Assembly: GCA_031459935.1 (NCBI GenBank)
Contig: JAVKHN010000024.1
Span: 1-28,596 of the forward strand
Length of the DNA stretch: 28,596 bases
DNA from: Sysuimicrobium calidum
GTDB lineage: Bacteria; Sysuimicrobiota; Sysuimicrobiia; Sysuimicrobiales; Sysuimicrobiaceae
Direction: 5' to 3'
Positions within the stretch are counted from its first letter, which is position 1, and the number at the start of each line of letters is the position of its first letter. Positions 7,024 through 14,206 of this stretch are shown piece by piece. The notes under the pieces were generated by a model. That model saw only the letters and a program-made list of their open reading frames with translations. It was not told the DNA's origin and searched no databases. The position numbers and the translations under genes are program-made.

Positions 7024-7631
7024 GGGAGCACTACTTTGCCCCCACCCCCACGGTCCGATCCCGGCCTCGGGAGGTGCGCCTGCGGTTCGGGGATCGCCTC
7101 TTCGTCTTCGAGACGGACCGGGGCGTGTTCAGCCACGGCGCTGTGGACCGGGGAACGCGGCTGTTGCTGGAGGCCCTGGAGGTGCGACCGGAGGACGAGA
7201 TCCTGGATGTAGGATGCGGGTACGGGGTGATCGGCCTCGTGGCGGCGGCTCAGGCATCCCGGGGGCGTGCGGTCCTGGTGGACATCAACGAACGGGCGGT
7301 GGCGCTTGCCCGCGGGAACGCCCTGCGCAACGGCATCCGGAACGTGGAGGTCCTGTGGGGCGACCTCTACGAGCCCGTCGGAGACCGCGCCTTTGACCTC
7401 ATCGTCACGAACCCGCCCATCCGGGCGGGCCGCGCGGTGGTCCGGGCCCTCATCGAGGGCGCTCGGGCGCACCTCCGGCCGGGGGGACGGTTCTACCTCG
7501 TGGCCCGCACCGCGCAGGGTGCCCGCACCCTGGGCCGCATCATCGGGGAGGTGTTCGGCAACGTCGCGGAGGTGGAACGGGGCGGCGGGTACCGGGTGTA
7601 CCGGGCCGTGCGGGAGGACGGCGGTGTTTGA
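7020..7631 (+). CDS. Class I SAM-dependent methyltransferase, RsmC/YbxB-like
   Basis: 203 residues starting at GTG 7020, which overlaps the ylxM stop (GTGA). It opens with HYFAPTPTVRSRP and VFSHGAVDRGTRLLLEAL, as in the methyltransferase small (MTS, PF05175) family that includes RsmC (16S rRNA G1207 N2-methyltransferase) and Bacillus YbxB. SAM motif I is DVGCGYGVIG (63-72), an acidic residue ends beta-2 (LVDINERA), and NPPI (131-134) is the amino-methyltransferase motif IV. The N-terminal half of full-length RsmC is missing, as in YbxB. A role in rRNA methylation fits the surrounding ribosome-maturation genes. Such a gene is not usually found between ylxM and ffh. It overlaps the ffh start by 8 nt. 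Confidence 0.87.
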   Translation: MREHYFAPTPTVRSRPREVRLRFGDRLFVFETDRGVFSHGAVDRGTRLLLEALEVRPEDEILDVGCGYGVIGLVAAAQASRGRAVLVDINERAVALARGNALRNGIRNVEVLWGDLYEPVGDRAFDLIVTNPPIRAGRAVVRALIEGARAHLRPGGRFYLVARTAQGARTLGRIIGEVFGNVAEVERGGGYRVYRAVREDGGV

Positions 7632-8946
7632 GACCTTGCGGGACCGATTGCAGGAGGTCTTCCGCCGGGTTTCCGGCCGCGGGGTCCTGCGGGCGGAGGA
7701 CGTGGACGCCGCGCTTCGGGAGGTACGGCGCGCCCTGCTGGAGGCGGACGTTCACTTCCAGGTGGCCCGGGATTTCGTGGCCCGCGCCCGGGAGAAGGCC
7801 GTGGGCCGGGAGGTGTGGAAGCACCTGAACCCGGCGCAGCAGGTGATCCAGATCGTGTACGAGGAATTGGTGGGGCTGCTGGGAACCGAGCACCGGGAGC
7901 TCCGCCCGGCTCCCAAACCCCCCACCGTGGTTCTCCTCTGCGGCCTCCAGGGAAGCGGCAAGACCACGCAGGCGGCCAAGCTGGGGAACTACCTTCGCAG
8001 GAAGGGACGCCGCCCGCTGCTGGTGGCCGCGGACCTGCAGCGGCCCGCCGCGGTACAGCAGCTCCTGGTGGTGGGCCGGGCTGCAGGAGTTCCCGTGTTC
8101 ACCCTGGAGAGCCGGGATCCCGTGAAGGTGGTGCACAGGAGCCTGGAGCACGCCCGCAAAGAGGGACACGACTGGGTGCTGGTGGACACCGCGGGAAGGC
8201 TGCACGTAGACGAGGAGATGATGGCGGACCTGCGGCGGGTGCGGGAGGCGGCGAGCCCGCACCACGTGCTCCTGGTGGTGGACGCCATGACGGGGCAGGA
8301 GGCTCTGGCTGTGGCCCAGCAGTTCAACGCGCAGATCGGGATCGACGGGATCATCCTCACGAAGCTGGACGGCGATGCCCGGGGCGGGGCCGCCCTTTCC
8401 GTGGTCTCCGTGACGGGGAAGCCCATTGTGTTTGTGGGCACGGGCGAGAAGGTCGAGGCCCTGGAACCCTTCTACCCCGATCGCATGGCCTCCCGGATCC
8501 TGGGGATGGGCGATGTGCTCACCCTCATCGAGCGGGCTCAGGAAGCCGTCAGCGCGGAGCGGGCGGAGGAGCTCCAGCGGAAGCTCCGGCGGGCGGAGTT
8601 CACCCTGGAGGACTTCCGCCAGCAGCTCCGCGAGGTGCGGAAGATGGGGCCGCTCCATAGCCTGCTGGAGATGATCCCGGGGCTCGCGCAGGTACGGGGA
8701 TTGCGGGAGGAGCTGGACGAGCGAGAGATGGTGCGGTTCGAGGCCATCCTCGATTCCATGACCCCCGAGGAGCGACGCGACCCCTCCATTCTCAACAGCA
8801 GCCGTAAGCGCCGCATCGCCAGGGGGAGCGGGACCACGGTGCAGGACGTGAACCGGCTCCTCCGACAGTTCGAGGAAACCAGGCGCATGATCCGGCAGCT
8901 GGAATCCGCGGGCCGCCGGATGGGCAAGTGGAAGTGGCCGTTCTGA
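7624..8946 (+). CDS. ffh: Signal recognition particle GTPase Ffh (SRP54)
   Basis: 440 residues from GTG 7624; the frame is open further upstream, but MFETLRDRLQEVF is the normal Ffh beginning. Ffh binds signal sequences emerging from the ribosome, together with SRP RNA, and pairs with FtsY. Domains: N (1-95), G (95-300) and M (about 320-440). Motifs: P-loop GLQGSGKTT (107-115), AADLQRPAAVQQL, DTAGR (188-192), TKLDGDARGG (246-255) and GTGEKVEALEPF. The RNA-binding helices carry NSSRKRRIARGSGTTVQDVN. The tail ends GRRMGKWKWPF, without the Gly/Met-rich extension of many homologues. The SRP RNA gene itself is not in this window. Confidence 0.97.
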   Translation: MFETLRDRLQEVFRRVSGRGVLRAEDVDAALREVRRALLEADVHFQVARDFVARAREKAVGREVWKHLNPAQQVIQIVYEELVGLLGTEHRELRPAPKPPTVVLLCGLQGSGKTTQAAKLGNYLRRKGRRPLLVAADLQRPAAVQQLLVVGRAAGVPVFTLESRDPVKVVHRSLEHARKEGHDWVLVDTAGRLHVDEEMMADLRRVREAASPHHVLLVVDAMTGQEALAVAQQFNAQIGIDGIILTKLDGDARGGAALSVVSVTGKPIVFVGTGEKVEALEPFYPDRMASRILGMGDVLTLIERAQEAVSAERAEELQRKLRRAEFTLEDFRQQLREVRKMGPLHSLLEMIPGLAQVRGLREELDEREMVRFEAILDSMTPEERRDPSILNSSRKRRIARGSGTTVQDVNRLLRQFEETRRMIRQLESAGRRMGKWKWPF

Positions 8947-8974
8947 AGGCAAAAACCGGTCAGGGAGGGAGAAG

Positions 8975-9253
8975 GTGGCGGTCAAGATCCGTCTCATGCG
9001 CATGGGCAAGCGGCACGAGCCGTTCTTCCGCCTGGTGGTGGCCGACAGCCGTGCCCCCCGCAACGGCAGGTACATCGAGTCCATCGGCTACTACAACCCC
9101 CGCACGGAGCCCAGCACCATCCACGTGAACGCCCAGAGGGCCCTGGAGTGGCTCTCCAAGGGTGCCCAGCCCTCGGACGCGGCCCGGGTGCTGCTGGAGA
9201 AGACCGGGGTCTGGCGCCTGTGGCAGGAGCAGAGGCGCCGCAAGGCAGGCTAG
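8975..9253 (+). CDS. rpsP: 30S ribosomal protein S16
   Basis: 92 residues, normal length for bS16, an early-assembling protein of the 30S body. It shows the family start AVKIRLMRMGKRHEPFFRLV and the conserved VVADSRAPRNGRYIESIGYY and NPRTEP segments. The GTG start at 8975 has a GGAGGGA ribosome site just upstream (8964-8970). It lies 28 nt after ffh and 2 nt before khpA, within the same transcription unit. Confidence 0.98.
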   Translation: MAVKIRLMRMGKRHEPFFRLVVADSRAPRNGRYIESIGYYNPRTEPSTIHVNAQRALEWLSKGAQPSDAARVLLEKTGVWRLWQEQRRRKAG

Positions 9254-9255
9254 CC

Positions 9256-9519
9256 ATGACAACGGCGCACGCGACACCGTCCGGGGGAGATGTACGGGGG
9301 CTTGTGGAGTACGTGGTGCGGGGACTCGTGGACCACCCGGAGGCCGTCCGGGTGGAGGAGGAGGAGCACGTGGTGCGGGTGCACGTGGCCCCCGAGGACC
9401 GGGGAAAGGTCATCGGACGCAACGGGCGGGTAATCCAGGCCCTGCGGACTCTGGCCCGGGTGGCCGCCCGCGGGACAGGAACCGTGCAGGTGGAGATCGC
9501 GGAGGAGAGCAGGCCATGA
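9256..9519 (+). CDS. khpA: RNA-binding KH-domain protein KhpA
   Basis: 87 residues carrying one KH domain with the GxxG loop GRNG (54-57) inside KVIGRNGRVIQALRTL. KhpA (YlqC in Bacillus) forms a dimer, or a heterodimer with KhpB/Jag, and binds many RNAs in Gram-positive bacteria, affecting cell division and elongation. Its position directly after rpsP is conserved. The open frame runs upstream into rpsP, but ATG 9256 gives the normal length. Its stop overlaps the ylqD ATG (ATGA). Confidence 0.95.
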   Translation: MTTAHATPSGGDVRGLVEYVVRGLVDHPEAVRVEEEEHVVRVHVAPEDRGKVIGRNGRVIQALRTLARVAARGTGTVQVEIAEESRP

Positions 9520-9920
9520 ACTCCATTACGCTGATCCGACCTGTGGTGGTGAAGGCCATCGTCACGGAGACCTTTAAGGAGAACTACAAGCGGGATCTGC
9601 AGGAGGCCCTGCGGGGGGTGGAGGACCTCATCGCCCGCATCGACTCCCAGATCCGCCGCCTGGAGCTGGAGCGGCAGATCACCCCCCAGAACCGGGCGGT
9701 GCGGCAGCAGCTGGAGGTGGAGCGGTCCCGCCAGGAGGCCCTGCGGGCGGAGCTTTTGGAGCGGCTCCGGGAGGCGGAGCGCCTGGAGCTCAACACGGAG
9801 TTCCCTCAGGCCACGGTGGACGCCCAGGTGGAGGTCCGGGTGGGCGACAACCTCTTCAGCAGGCTGAGCCGGGCGGAGATCCTCGTGAAGGACGGCATCG
9901 TGATGGAGATCCGTCTGTGA
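9516..9920 (+). CDS. ylqD: YlqD family protein
   Basis: 134 residues. The layout matches YlqD (PF11068): an N-terminal strand (ITLIRPVVVKAIVTETFKE), a central charged coiled coil (about 25-95, RRLELERQITPQNRAVRQQL and on), then a small beta region ending VEVRVGDN, then AEILVKDGIVMEIRL. Bacillus carries the gene in the same place between khpA and rimM. The biochemical function is unknown. Start ATG 9516 overlaps the khpA stop by 4 nt. The gene supports a Bacillota-related origin for the block. Confidence 0.88.
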   Translation: MNSITLIRPVVVKAIVTETFKENYKRDLQEALRGVEDLIARIDSQIRRLELERQITPQNRAVRQQLEVERSRQEALRAELLERLREAERLELNTEFPQATVDAQVEVRVGDNLFSRLSRAEILVKDGIVMEIRL

Positions 9921-9924
9921 CGGG

Positions 9925-10425
9925 ATGCGGAAGCTGCGCATCGGCACCATCACGCGTCCCCACGGCCTCCGGGGAGAGGTCCGGGTCCTGCCCGACACGG
10001 ACCTCCCGGACCGATTCCAGGCCCTGCGGCGGGTCCTCGTGGCGGGATCGGAAGGCGAGGTGCCCTACGAGGTGGAATCCGTCCGGCCGCACGGTCGGTT
10101 CTTCCTGGTGAAGCTCCGGGGGGTGGAGAGCCGGGAGGCAGCGGAGGCCCTCCGGGACGGGGAGCTATGCATCCCCGAGGAGGAAGCATCCCCCCTCCCG
10201 GAGGGCACGTACTACGTGGCGGACATTCTGGGTCTGGAGGTGCGGACCACGGAAGGGGAGGTGCTGGGCCGGGTGCGGGAGGTGCTGCGCACGGGAGCCA
10301 ACGATGTGTACGTGGTGGCGGGTGAGCGCGAGATCCTCCTGCCCGCCATCGAGGACGTCATCCAGGAGGTGAACCTAGGGTCGCGTTACATGGTGGTGCG
10401 GCTTCTGCCGGGGCTGGTGGATTGA
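9925..10425 (+). CDS. rimM: 16S rRNA processing protein RimM
   Basis: 166 residues, usual for RimM, which binds S19 and helps mature the head of the 30S subunit. The N-terminal RimM domain has LRIGTITRPHGLRGEVRVLP and the C-terminal PRC-barrel has YYVADILGLEVRTTEGEVLG, then GANDVYVV and EILLPAIEDVI. It begins 4 nt after ylqD and is followed at once by trmD, the conserved order. Confidence 0.97.
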   Translation: MRKLRIGTITRPHGLRGEVRVLPDTDLPDRFQALRRVLVAGSEGEVPYEVESVRPHGRFFLVKLRGVESREAAEALRDGELCIPEEEASPLPEGTYYVADILGLEVRTTEGEVLGRVREVLRTGANDVYVVAGEREILLPAIEDVIQEVNLGSRYMVVRLLPGLVD

Positions 10426-10427
10426 GG

Positions 10428-11171
10428 ATGCGGGTAGATATCGTGACCATCTTTCCTGAGATCTTCCTGCCTCTCCGGGTAGGAGTCCTGGGGCGGGCGC
10501 AGGAGCGGGGGGTGGTGCAGATCAAGGTGTGGAACCTCCGGGACTTCGCCACGGGTCGGCATCGCACCGTGGACGACTACCCCTACGGGGGCGGGCCGGG
10601 GATGGTGATGAAGCCCGAGCCCTTCTTCGCCGCGGCGGAGGCCATCGAGCGGGACGCGGGGGATCGGGGCCGCATCCTCCTCACCTCCCCCCAGGGCCGA
10701 CGCTTTGACCAACGCATGGCCTACGAGCTGAGCCGTGAAGGCCACCTGGTGATCCTGTGCGGCCGGTACGAGGGCGTGGACGAGCGGGTGGTGGAGGGAC
10801 TGCCGGCGGAAGAGGTGTCCATCGGCGACTACGTGCTCACGGGCGGGGAGCTGGCGGCCATGGTCATCGTGGACGCCACCGCGCGGCTACACCCGGGGGT
10901 GGTGGGGGACGAGGCGTCCGTGCGGGAGGATTCCTTCGTCACGGGACTGTTAGACCACCCCCACTACACCCGGCCCGCGGAGTTCCGGGGGATGCGGGTG
11001 CCGGAGGTGCTGCTGAGGGGCAACCACGCGGCCATCGCTCGGTGGCGGCGGAAGGAGGCCCTGCGGCGCACCCTGCTGCGCCGGCCGGACCTGCTGCGCA
11101 CCGCGGAGCTCACCCCCGAGGACCGGGCGCTTCTCCGGGAGATCGAGGAGGAGCTGGGGACCCGGGTATAA
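10428..11171 (+). CDS. trmD: tRNA (guanine-N1)-methyltransferase TrmD
   Basis: 247 residues from ATG 10428 (a TTG at 10422 is in frame but GGTGG at 10416-10420 suits the ATG better). TrmD makes m1G37 in tRNAs next to the anticodon, preventing +1 frameshifts. SPOUT trefoil-knot motifs are visible: DDYPYGGGPGMVMKPEP, LCGRYEGVDERV, and SIGDYVLTGGELAAMVIVDA followed by GDEASVREDSF. The catalytic Asp is expected in the GDEASVREDSF loop. Its TAA stop lies inside the TATAAT box preceding rplS. Confidence 0.98.
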   Translation: MRVDIVTIFPEIFLPLRVGVLGRAQERGVVQIKVWNLRDFATGRHRTVDDYPYGGGPGMVMKPEPFFAAAEAIERDAGDRGRILLTSPQGRRFDQRMAYELSREGHLVILCGRYEGVDERVVEGLPAEEVSIGDYVLTGGELAAMVIVDATARLHPGVVGDEASVREDSFVTGLLDHPHYTRPAEFRGMRVPEVLLRGNHAAIARWRRKEALRRTLLRRPDLLRTAELTPEDRALLREIEEELGTRV

Positions 11172-11172
11172 T
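11167..11172 (+). promoter_or_regulatory. Consensus -10 box (TATAAT) before rplS
   Basis: A perfect TATAAT includes the trmD stop codon and lies 24 nt before the rplS ATG. It would give rplS and the genes after it an extra internal promoter. A ribosome site GGAGG at 11184-11188 follows. No good -35 element was found. Confidence 0.5.
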
Positions 11173-11196
11173 CGAGAGGATACGGAGGAAGAAGCC

Positions 11197-11538
11197 ATGG
11201 ACAAGATCCAGCTGGTGGAGCAGTCCCAGCAGAAGCCGGAGGTTCCGGAGTTCGCGCCGGGCGATACCGTCCGCGTGCACACCCGGGTGCGGGAAGGCGG
11301 CCGGGAACGGGTCCAGGTGTTCGAGGGGGTGGTGATCGCCCGCCGGGGTGGGGGATTGCGGGAGACCTTCACGGTGCGTCGGATCTCCCACGGTGTGGGT
11401 GTGGAGCGCATCTTCCCCCTGCACTCTCCCAACATCGTGCGCATCGAGGTGGTGCGCCGCGGGCAGGTGCGTCGGGCCAAGCTGTACTACCTGCGGGAGA
11501 AAGTGGGAAAGGCGACCCGCATCAAGGAGAAGCGGTAG
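11197..11538 (+). CDS. rplS: 50S ribosomal protein L19
   Basis: 113 residues, normal for bL19, which sits at the 30S-50S interface. Family segments: FAPGDTVRVHTRVREGGRER, VQVFEGVVIARRGGGLRETFTVRR, HGVGVERIFPLHSPNI and the C-terminal RRAKLYYLREKVGKATRIKEKR. Directly downstream of trmD, as in most bacteria, with its own likely -10 box. Confidence 0.98.
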   Translation: MDKIQLVEQSQQKPEVPEFAPGDTVRVHTRVREGGRERVQVFEGVVIARRGGGLRETFTVRRISHGVGVERIFPLHSPNIVRIEVVRRGQVRRAKLYYLREKVGKATRIKEKR

Positions 11539-11544
11539 TGTGGG

Positions 11545-12183
11545 GTGGCCGTGCAGCTGGCCCTGATTCGCAACGAGATGAGCATTCCGGTTCTGATCCT
11601 CCTCGTGGCCGCGGCCCTGGTGGTGTTGCGGCTTGCCCTCCGGGATCTCGTCCCCTTTCCCCCGAAAGTGCGTCACGCGATCCTCGAGACCCTCGATGCG
11701 GCCCTGTTCGCGGTGGTTCTCGCCTTCTTCATCATCACCTTCGTGGTCCAGGCCTTCTTCATCCCCTCGGGCTCCATGGAACCTACCCTCCAGATCGGTG
11801 ACCGTATCCTGGTGGCGAAGTTCTACTACCGCCTTGCCCCCATCCGGCGGGGGGATGTGATCGTCTTCCGCTACCCCCTCAACCCCGGGAAGGACTTCGT
11901 GAAACGGGTGGTGGGGGTGGCGGGCGACCGGGTGGAGCTGCGGCAGGGAGTGGTGTACGTCAACGGGAAGCCCCATCCCGAGCTCACCCCCGGGAACGGG
12001 GACCAGACCTGCGCCCAGAACTACGGCCCCAAGACGGTGACCGAGGGGCACCTCTTCGTGCTGGGGGACAACCGGTGCAACAGCGAGGACAGCCGGTTCT
12101 TCGGCCTCGTGCCCGTGCGGAACGTGGTGGGCCGGGCCCTGGTGATCTACTGGCCGCCGCACCGCGTGGGCCTCGTGCGGTGA
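11545..12183 (+). CDS. lepB: Signal peptidase I
   Basis: 212 residues from GTG 11545. The enzyme removes signal peptides from exported proteins on the outer face of the membrane, acting downstream of the SRP/Sec route encoded just upstream. Two membrane segments are predicted (about 13-35 and 50-72). The Ser-Lys dyad is Ser77 in PSGSMEPTL and Lys120 in KDFVKRVVGVAGD. Box E is GDNRCNSEDSRFFG (174-187). The two-segment layout with a short catalytic domain is intermediate between the Bacillus and E. coli forms. Six nt separate it from rplS; its stop overlaps the rnhB GTG. Confidence 0.95.
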   Translation: MAVQLALIRNEMSIPVLILLVAAALVVLRLALRDLVPFPPKVRHAILETLDAALFAVVLAFFIITFVVQAFFIPSGSMEPTLQIGDRILVAKFYYRLAPIRRGDVIVFRYPLNPGKDFVKRVVGVAGDRVELRQGVVYVNGKPHPELTPGNGDQTCAQNYGPKTVTEGHLFVLGDNRCNSEDSRFFGLVPVRNVVGRALVIYWPPHRVGLVR

Positions 12184-12782
12184 TCTGGGACCTCGGCCAA
12201 TTGGAACGGGACCTGCGCCGCCGGGGATACCGGCTTCTCGCGGGCGTGGATGAGGCGGGCTGCGGCCCCCTCGCGGGCCCTGTGGTGGCCGCCGCGGTCC
12301 TCCATGACCGCCCCCTCGGGATTCCGGGACTCCGGGACAGCAAGCAGCTCTCCGCCGGGCGCCGGGAGGCCCTGGCCACACGGATCCGGGAGGAGGCATT
12401 GAGCTGGGCCCTGGGCGTGGCCACGGTGGAGGAGATCGATGCCCTCCGGATCCGGGACGCGGCCCGCCTGGCGCAACTCCGGGCGGTGGCCGCGCTCCCC
12501 CACCCCCCTCAGCTCGTCCTCGTGGACGGACCCTGGCGCCTCCCCCTGGACCTGCCCCAGCGGCCCGTGGTGGACGGGGACGCCCGCGTGGCCCTCATTG
12601 CCGCGGCCAGCATCCTGGCCAAGGTGGAGCGGGATCGCCTGATGAGGGAACTGGACGCCCTCTACCCCGGCTACGGATTCGCCCGGCACAAGGGATACCT
12701 CACCCGCGAGCACCTCCAGGCCCTCGCCCGCCTGGGCCCCTGCCCCGCCCACCGCCGCTCCTTCCGTCCCCTCCGGGGGTAA
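12180..12782 (+). CDS. rnhB: Ribonuclease HII
   Basis: 200 residues from GTG 12180 (GTGA overlap with lepB). RNase HII cuts RNA in RNA-DNA hybrids and starts removal of single ribonucleotides from DNA. Acidic active-site residues are Asp24 and Glu25 (GVDEAG), Asp116 (LVLVDG) and Asp152 (AKVERD), with DSKQLS, AAASILAK and YPGYGFARHKGY also present. Position 28 is Cys (GCG) where most homologues have the Arg of the GRG substrate-sensing motif; the rest of the site looks intact. Genes lepB-rnhB-yraN are commonly adjacent after rplS. Confidence 0.95.
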   Translation: MIWDLGQLERDLRRRGYRLLAGVDEAGCGPLAGPVVAAAVLHDRPLGIPGLRDSKQLSAGRREALATRIREEALSWALGVATVEEIDALRIRDAARLAQLRAVAALPHPPQLVLVDGPWRLPLDLPQRPVVDGDARVALIAAASILAKVERDRLMRELDALYPGYGFARHKGYLTREHLQALARLGPCPAHRRSFRPLRG

Positions 12783-12822
12783 GACGCGCGGAAACTCCCC
12801 CTCCCTGCGTTGGTTCCCTGGG

Positions 12823-13185
12823 ATGGATCGGAGGCGGATCGGCTCAGGAGCAGAGGAGGTCGCGGCGGACCTCCTGCGGCGTACGGGGTACCGCATCCTC
12901 GACCGCAACGTGCGGTTTCGGTTCGGGGAGCTGGACCTGGTGTGCGAGCGGGAGGGGATCGTGGTGTTCGTGGAGGTCAAGGCACGGTTTGGCGATGCCC
13001 GGGGGCATCCGCTGGAGGCGGTGACCCTGCACAAACAGAGGCGGCTCGCCCGGCTCGCCCTCGCCTACCTGCAACGGAAGGGGTTGGGGGATCGCCCCTG
13101 TCGGTTCGATGTGGTGGCGGTCCACCTGGGCCCACAGGGGCGTCCCGTGCGGGCGGAGGTCCTGCAGGATGCCTTCCGCCTCTAA
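12823..13185 (+). CDS. yraN: YraN/UPF0102 family nuclease-like protein
   Basis: 120 residues, the family length. The restriction-endonuclease-like core is visible: GELDLV with Asp38, then VVFVEVKAR with Glu51 and Lys53 (the D-ExK pattern). The N-terminal SGAEEVAADLLRRTGYRIL is also typical. The family has a Holliday-junction-resolvase-like fold, but its cellular function is not firmly known. It ends the housekeeping block and overlaps the convergent BsuPI gene by 4 nt. Confidence 0.92.
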   Translation: MDRRRIGSGAEEVAADLLRRTGYRILDRNVRFRFGELDLVCEREGIVVFVEVKARFGDARGHPLEAVTLHKQRRLARLALAYLQRKGLGDRPCRFDVVAVHLGPQGRPVRAEVLQDAFRL

Positions 13186-13958
13186 GGCCGGTGTGGCCTG
13201 CGGGTGGGGACCTCCCGCCGGGGCACGAGCACGTAGTGGGGGACTGCCCACTCCACGATGGCCGCCCGGTTTAAGGCCGCTACCTTCTCCGCGGTCTGGT
13301 GTGGCCATGGGGCCCGCACCACGTAGGTTCGGCCGTCCGATTCCACCGAGGCCACCCGGAGGTCCAGATCCTGCAGCAGCCGCTCGATCTGCCCCGCCGT
13401 CGCCCACGGGAAGAACCGCACGCGGATCATGCCCGGTACGAACACCTTCTGGAAGGGTTCGCTCGGACCCGGGACGATCGCCCCGCCCCTCAGGTCGGGA
13501 GGGACGACCTCGATGGTCACTCGGGGGGGCAGGGCCAAGGGCGTCCCTCTGGAGGGGGTGCTCGGGGGGAAGATGGCTTCCACCACGTACCGGCCCGGAG
13601 GCACGGGCCGCCCTTGCTGATCCACCTGCGTCCACGTTTCCCTGAAGCGGATCTCCGACCCGGGTTGGAGCACCAAGCTCCCCAGCACCTGGGCGAACAC
13701 CCTGCCGTGGGACCACTGCCAGATGAGGGTCCCGTCCGGCCTCAGGACCCGGAAGTCGTATCGCTGACTTGTACTGAACTCGAACGTGATGGCCCGGAAT
13801 CCGCGGTTGCGTACCTGGAGCTCCATCTGTACGGGCTCCCCCCGCTCGTACCGTGCCCGATCCGTCGAAACCCCGATCTCCACGTCCCCCATCCGCACCA
13901 CGTGGACAGGGCCTACACTGGCCAGCATCGCCATGGATAGGATGAGAAAGGCCCGCAT
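13182..13958 (-). CDS. Secreted BsuPI-domain protein fused to a subtilase-propeptide-like domain
   Basis: 258 residues. The ATG at 13958 is chosen because GGAAGGA precedes it at good spacing (an in-frame GTG at 13982 would add 8 residues). A signal peptide covers about residues 1-21. Residues 25-152 match the BsuPI pattern (intracellular proteinase inhibitor, PF12690): FEFSTSQRYDFRVLRPDG, then LIWQWSHGRVFAQ, then PVPPGRYVVEAIF. Residues 172-245 (VFVPGMIRVRFFP, then IERLLQDLDLRVASVESDGR, then AAIVEWAVPHYV) look like a fervidolysin/S8 propeptide, similar in layout to residues 35-105 of the S8 protease at 1972. Both parts suggest binding or inhibition of an exported subtilase. The second domain call is an inference from pattern only. 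Confidence 0.78.
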   Translation of the reverse strand: MRAFLILSMAMLASVGPVHVVRMGDVEIGVSTDRARYERGEPVQMELQVRNRGFRAITFEFSTSQRYDFRVLRPDGTLIWQWSHGRVFAQVLGSLVLQPGSEIRFRETWTQVDQQGRPVPPGRYVVEAIFPPSTPSRGTPLALPPRVTIEVVPPDLRGGAIVPGPSEPFQKVFVPGMIRVRFFPWATAGQIERLLQDLDLRVASVESDGRTYVVRAPWPHQTAEKVAALNRAAIVEWAVPHYVLVPRREVPTRRPHRP

Positions 13959-14206
13959 CCGATCCTTCCGGTCCGCTTTCACCAGATGGTACGGGAGAAT
14001 CGCCCCGGAGGTTCTAAAGAACCCACCGGTTTACATCAGGTCTGATCTGCGAGCTGTATAGACAACGCTTCTCCAGCCTTTTGGGTTTCCCTTCCCCTCT
14101 TTCCGCCTGGCTGGAAGGATAAAGTACACCGGTCCTCGAATCTCCTTCCCCGGAGAGGTTGGATTCCCTTTTTTAAAGCCGGACTTTACTTCGGGAGGGA
14201 TTTTGG
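13959..14206. promoter_or_regulatory. Divergent control region between the BsuPI gene and the dehydrogenase/ABC operon
   Basis: The stretch is clearly less GC-rich than its surroundings. It contains the dyad ATCAGGTCTGAT (14035-14046), a possible -10 TATAGA just downstream (about 14058-14063), a short hairpin TCTCC/GGAGA (14141-14156) followed by six T at 14169-14174, and the dehydrogenase ribosome site GGGAGGG (14193-14199). The hairpin plus T-run could be a weak attenuator. Confidence 0.45.
14035..14046. promoter_or_regulatory. 12-bp dyad, possible operator
   Basis: ATCAG-GT-CTGAT is an exact inverted repeat around a 2-nt centre, in the region between two divergent genes. Size and symmetry fit a dimeric repressor site such as GntR-family regulators use. 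No regulator gene is in the window. Confidence 0.4.

Noticed and set aside
7267..7623. In-frame upstream extension of ffh
   Set aside because: Lies inside the methyltransferase gene; Ffh family N-terminus begins at GTG 7624.
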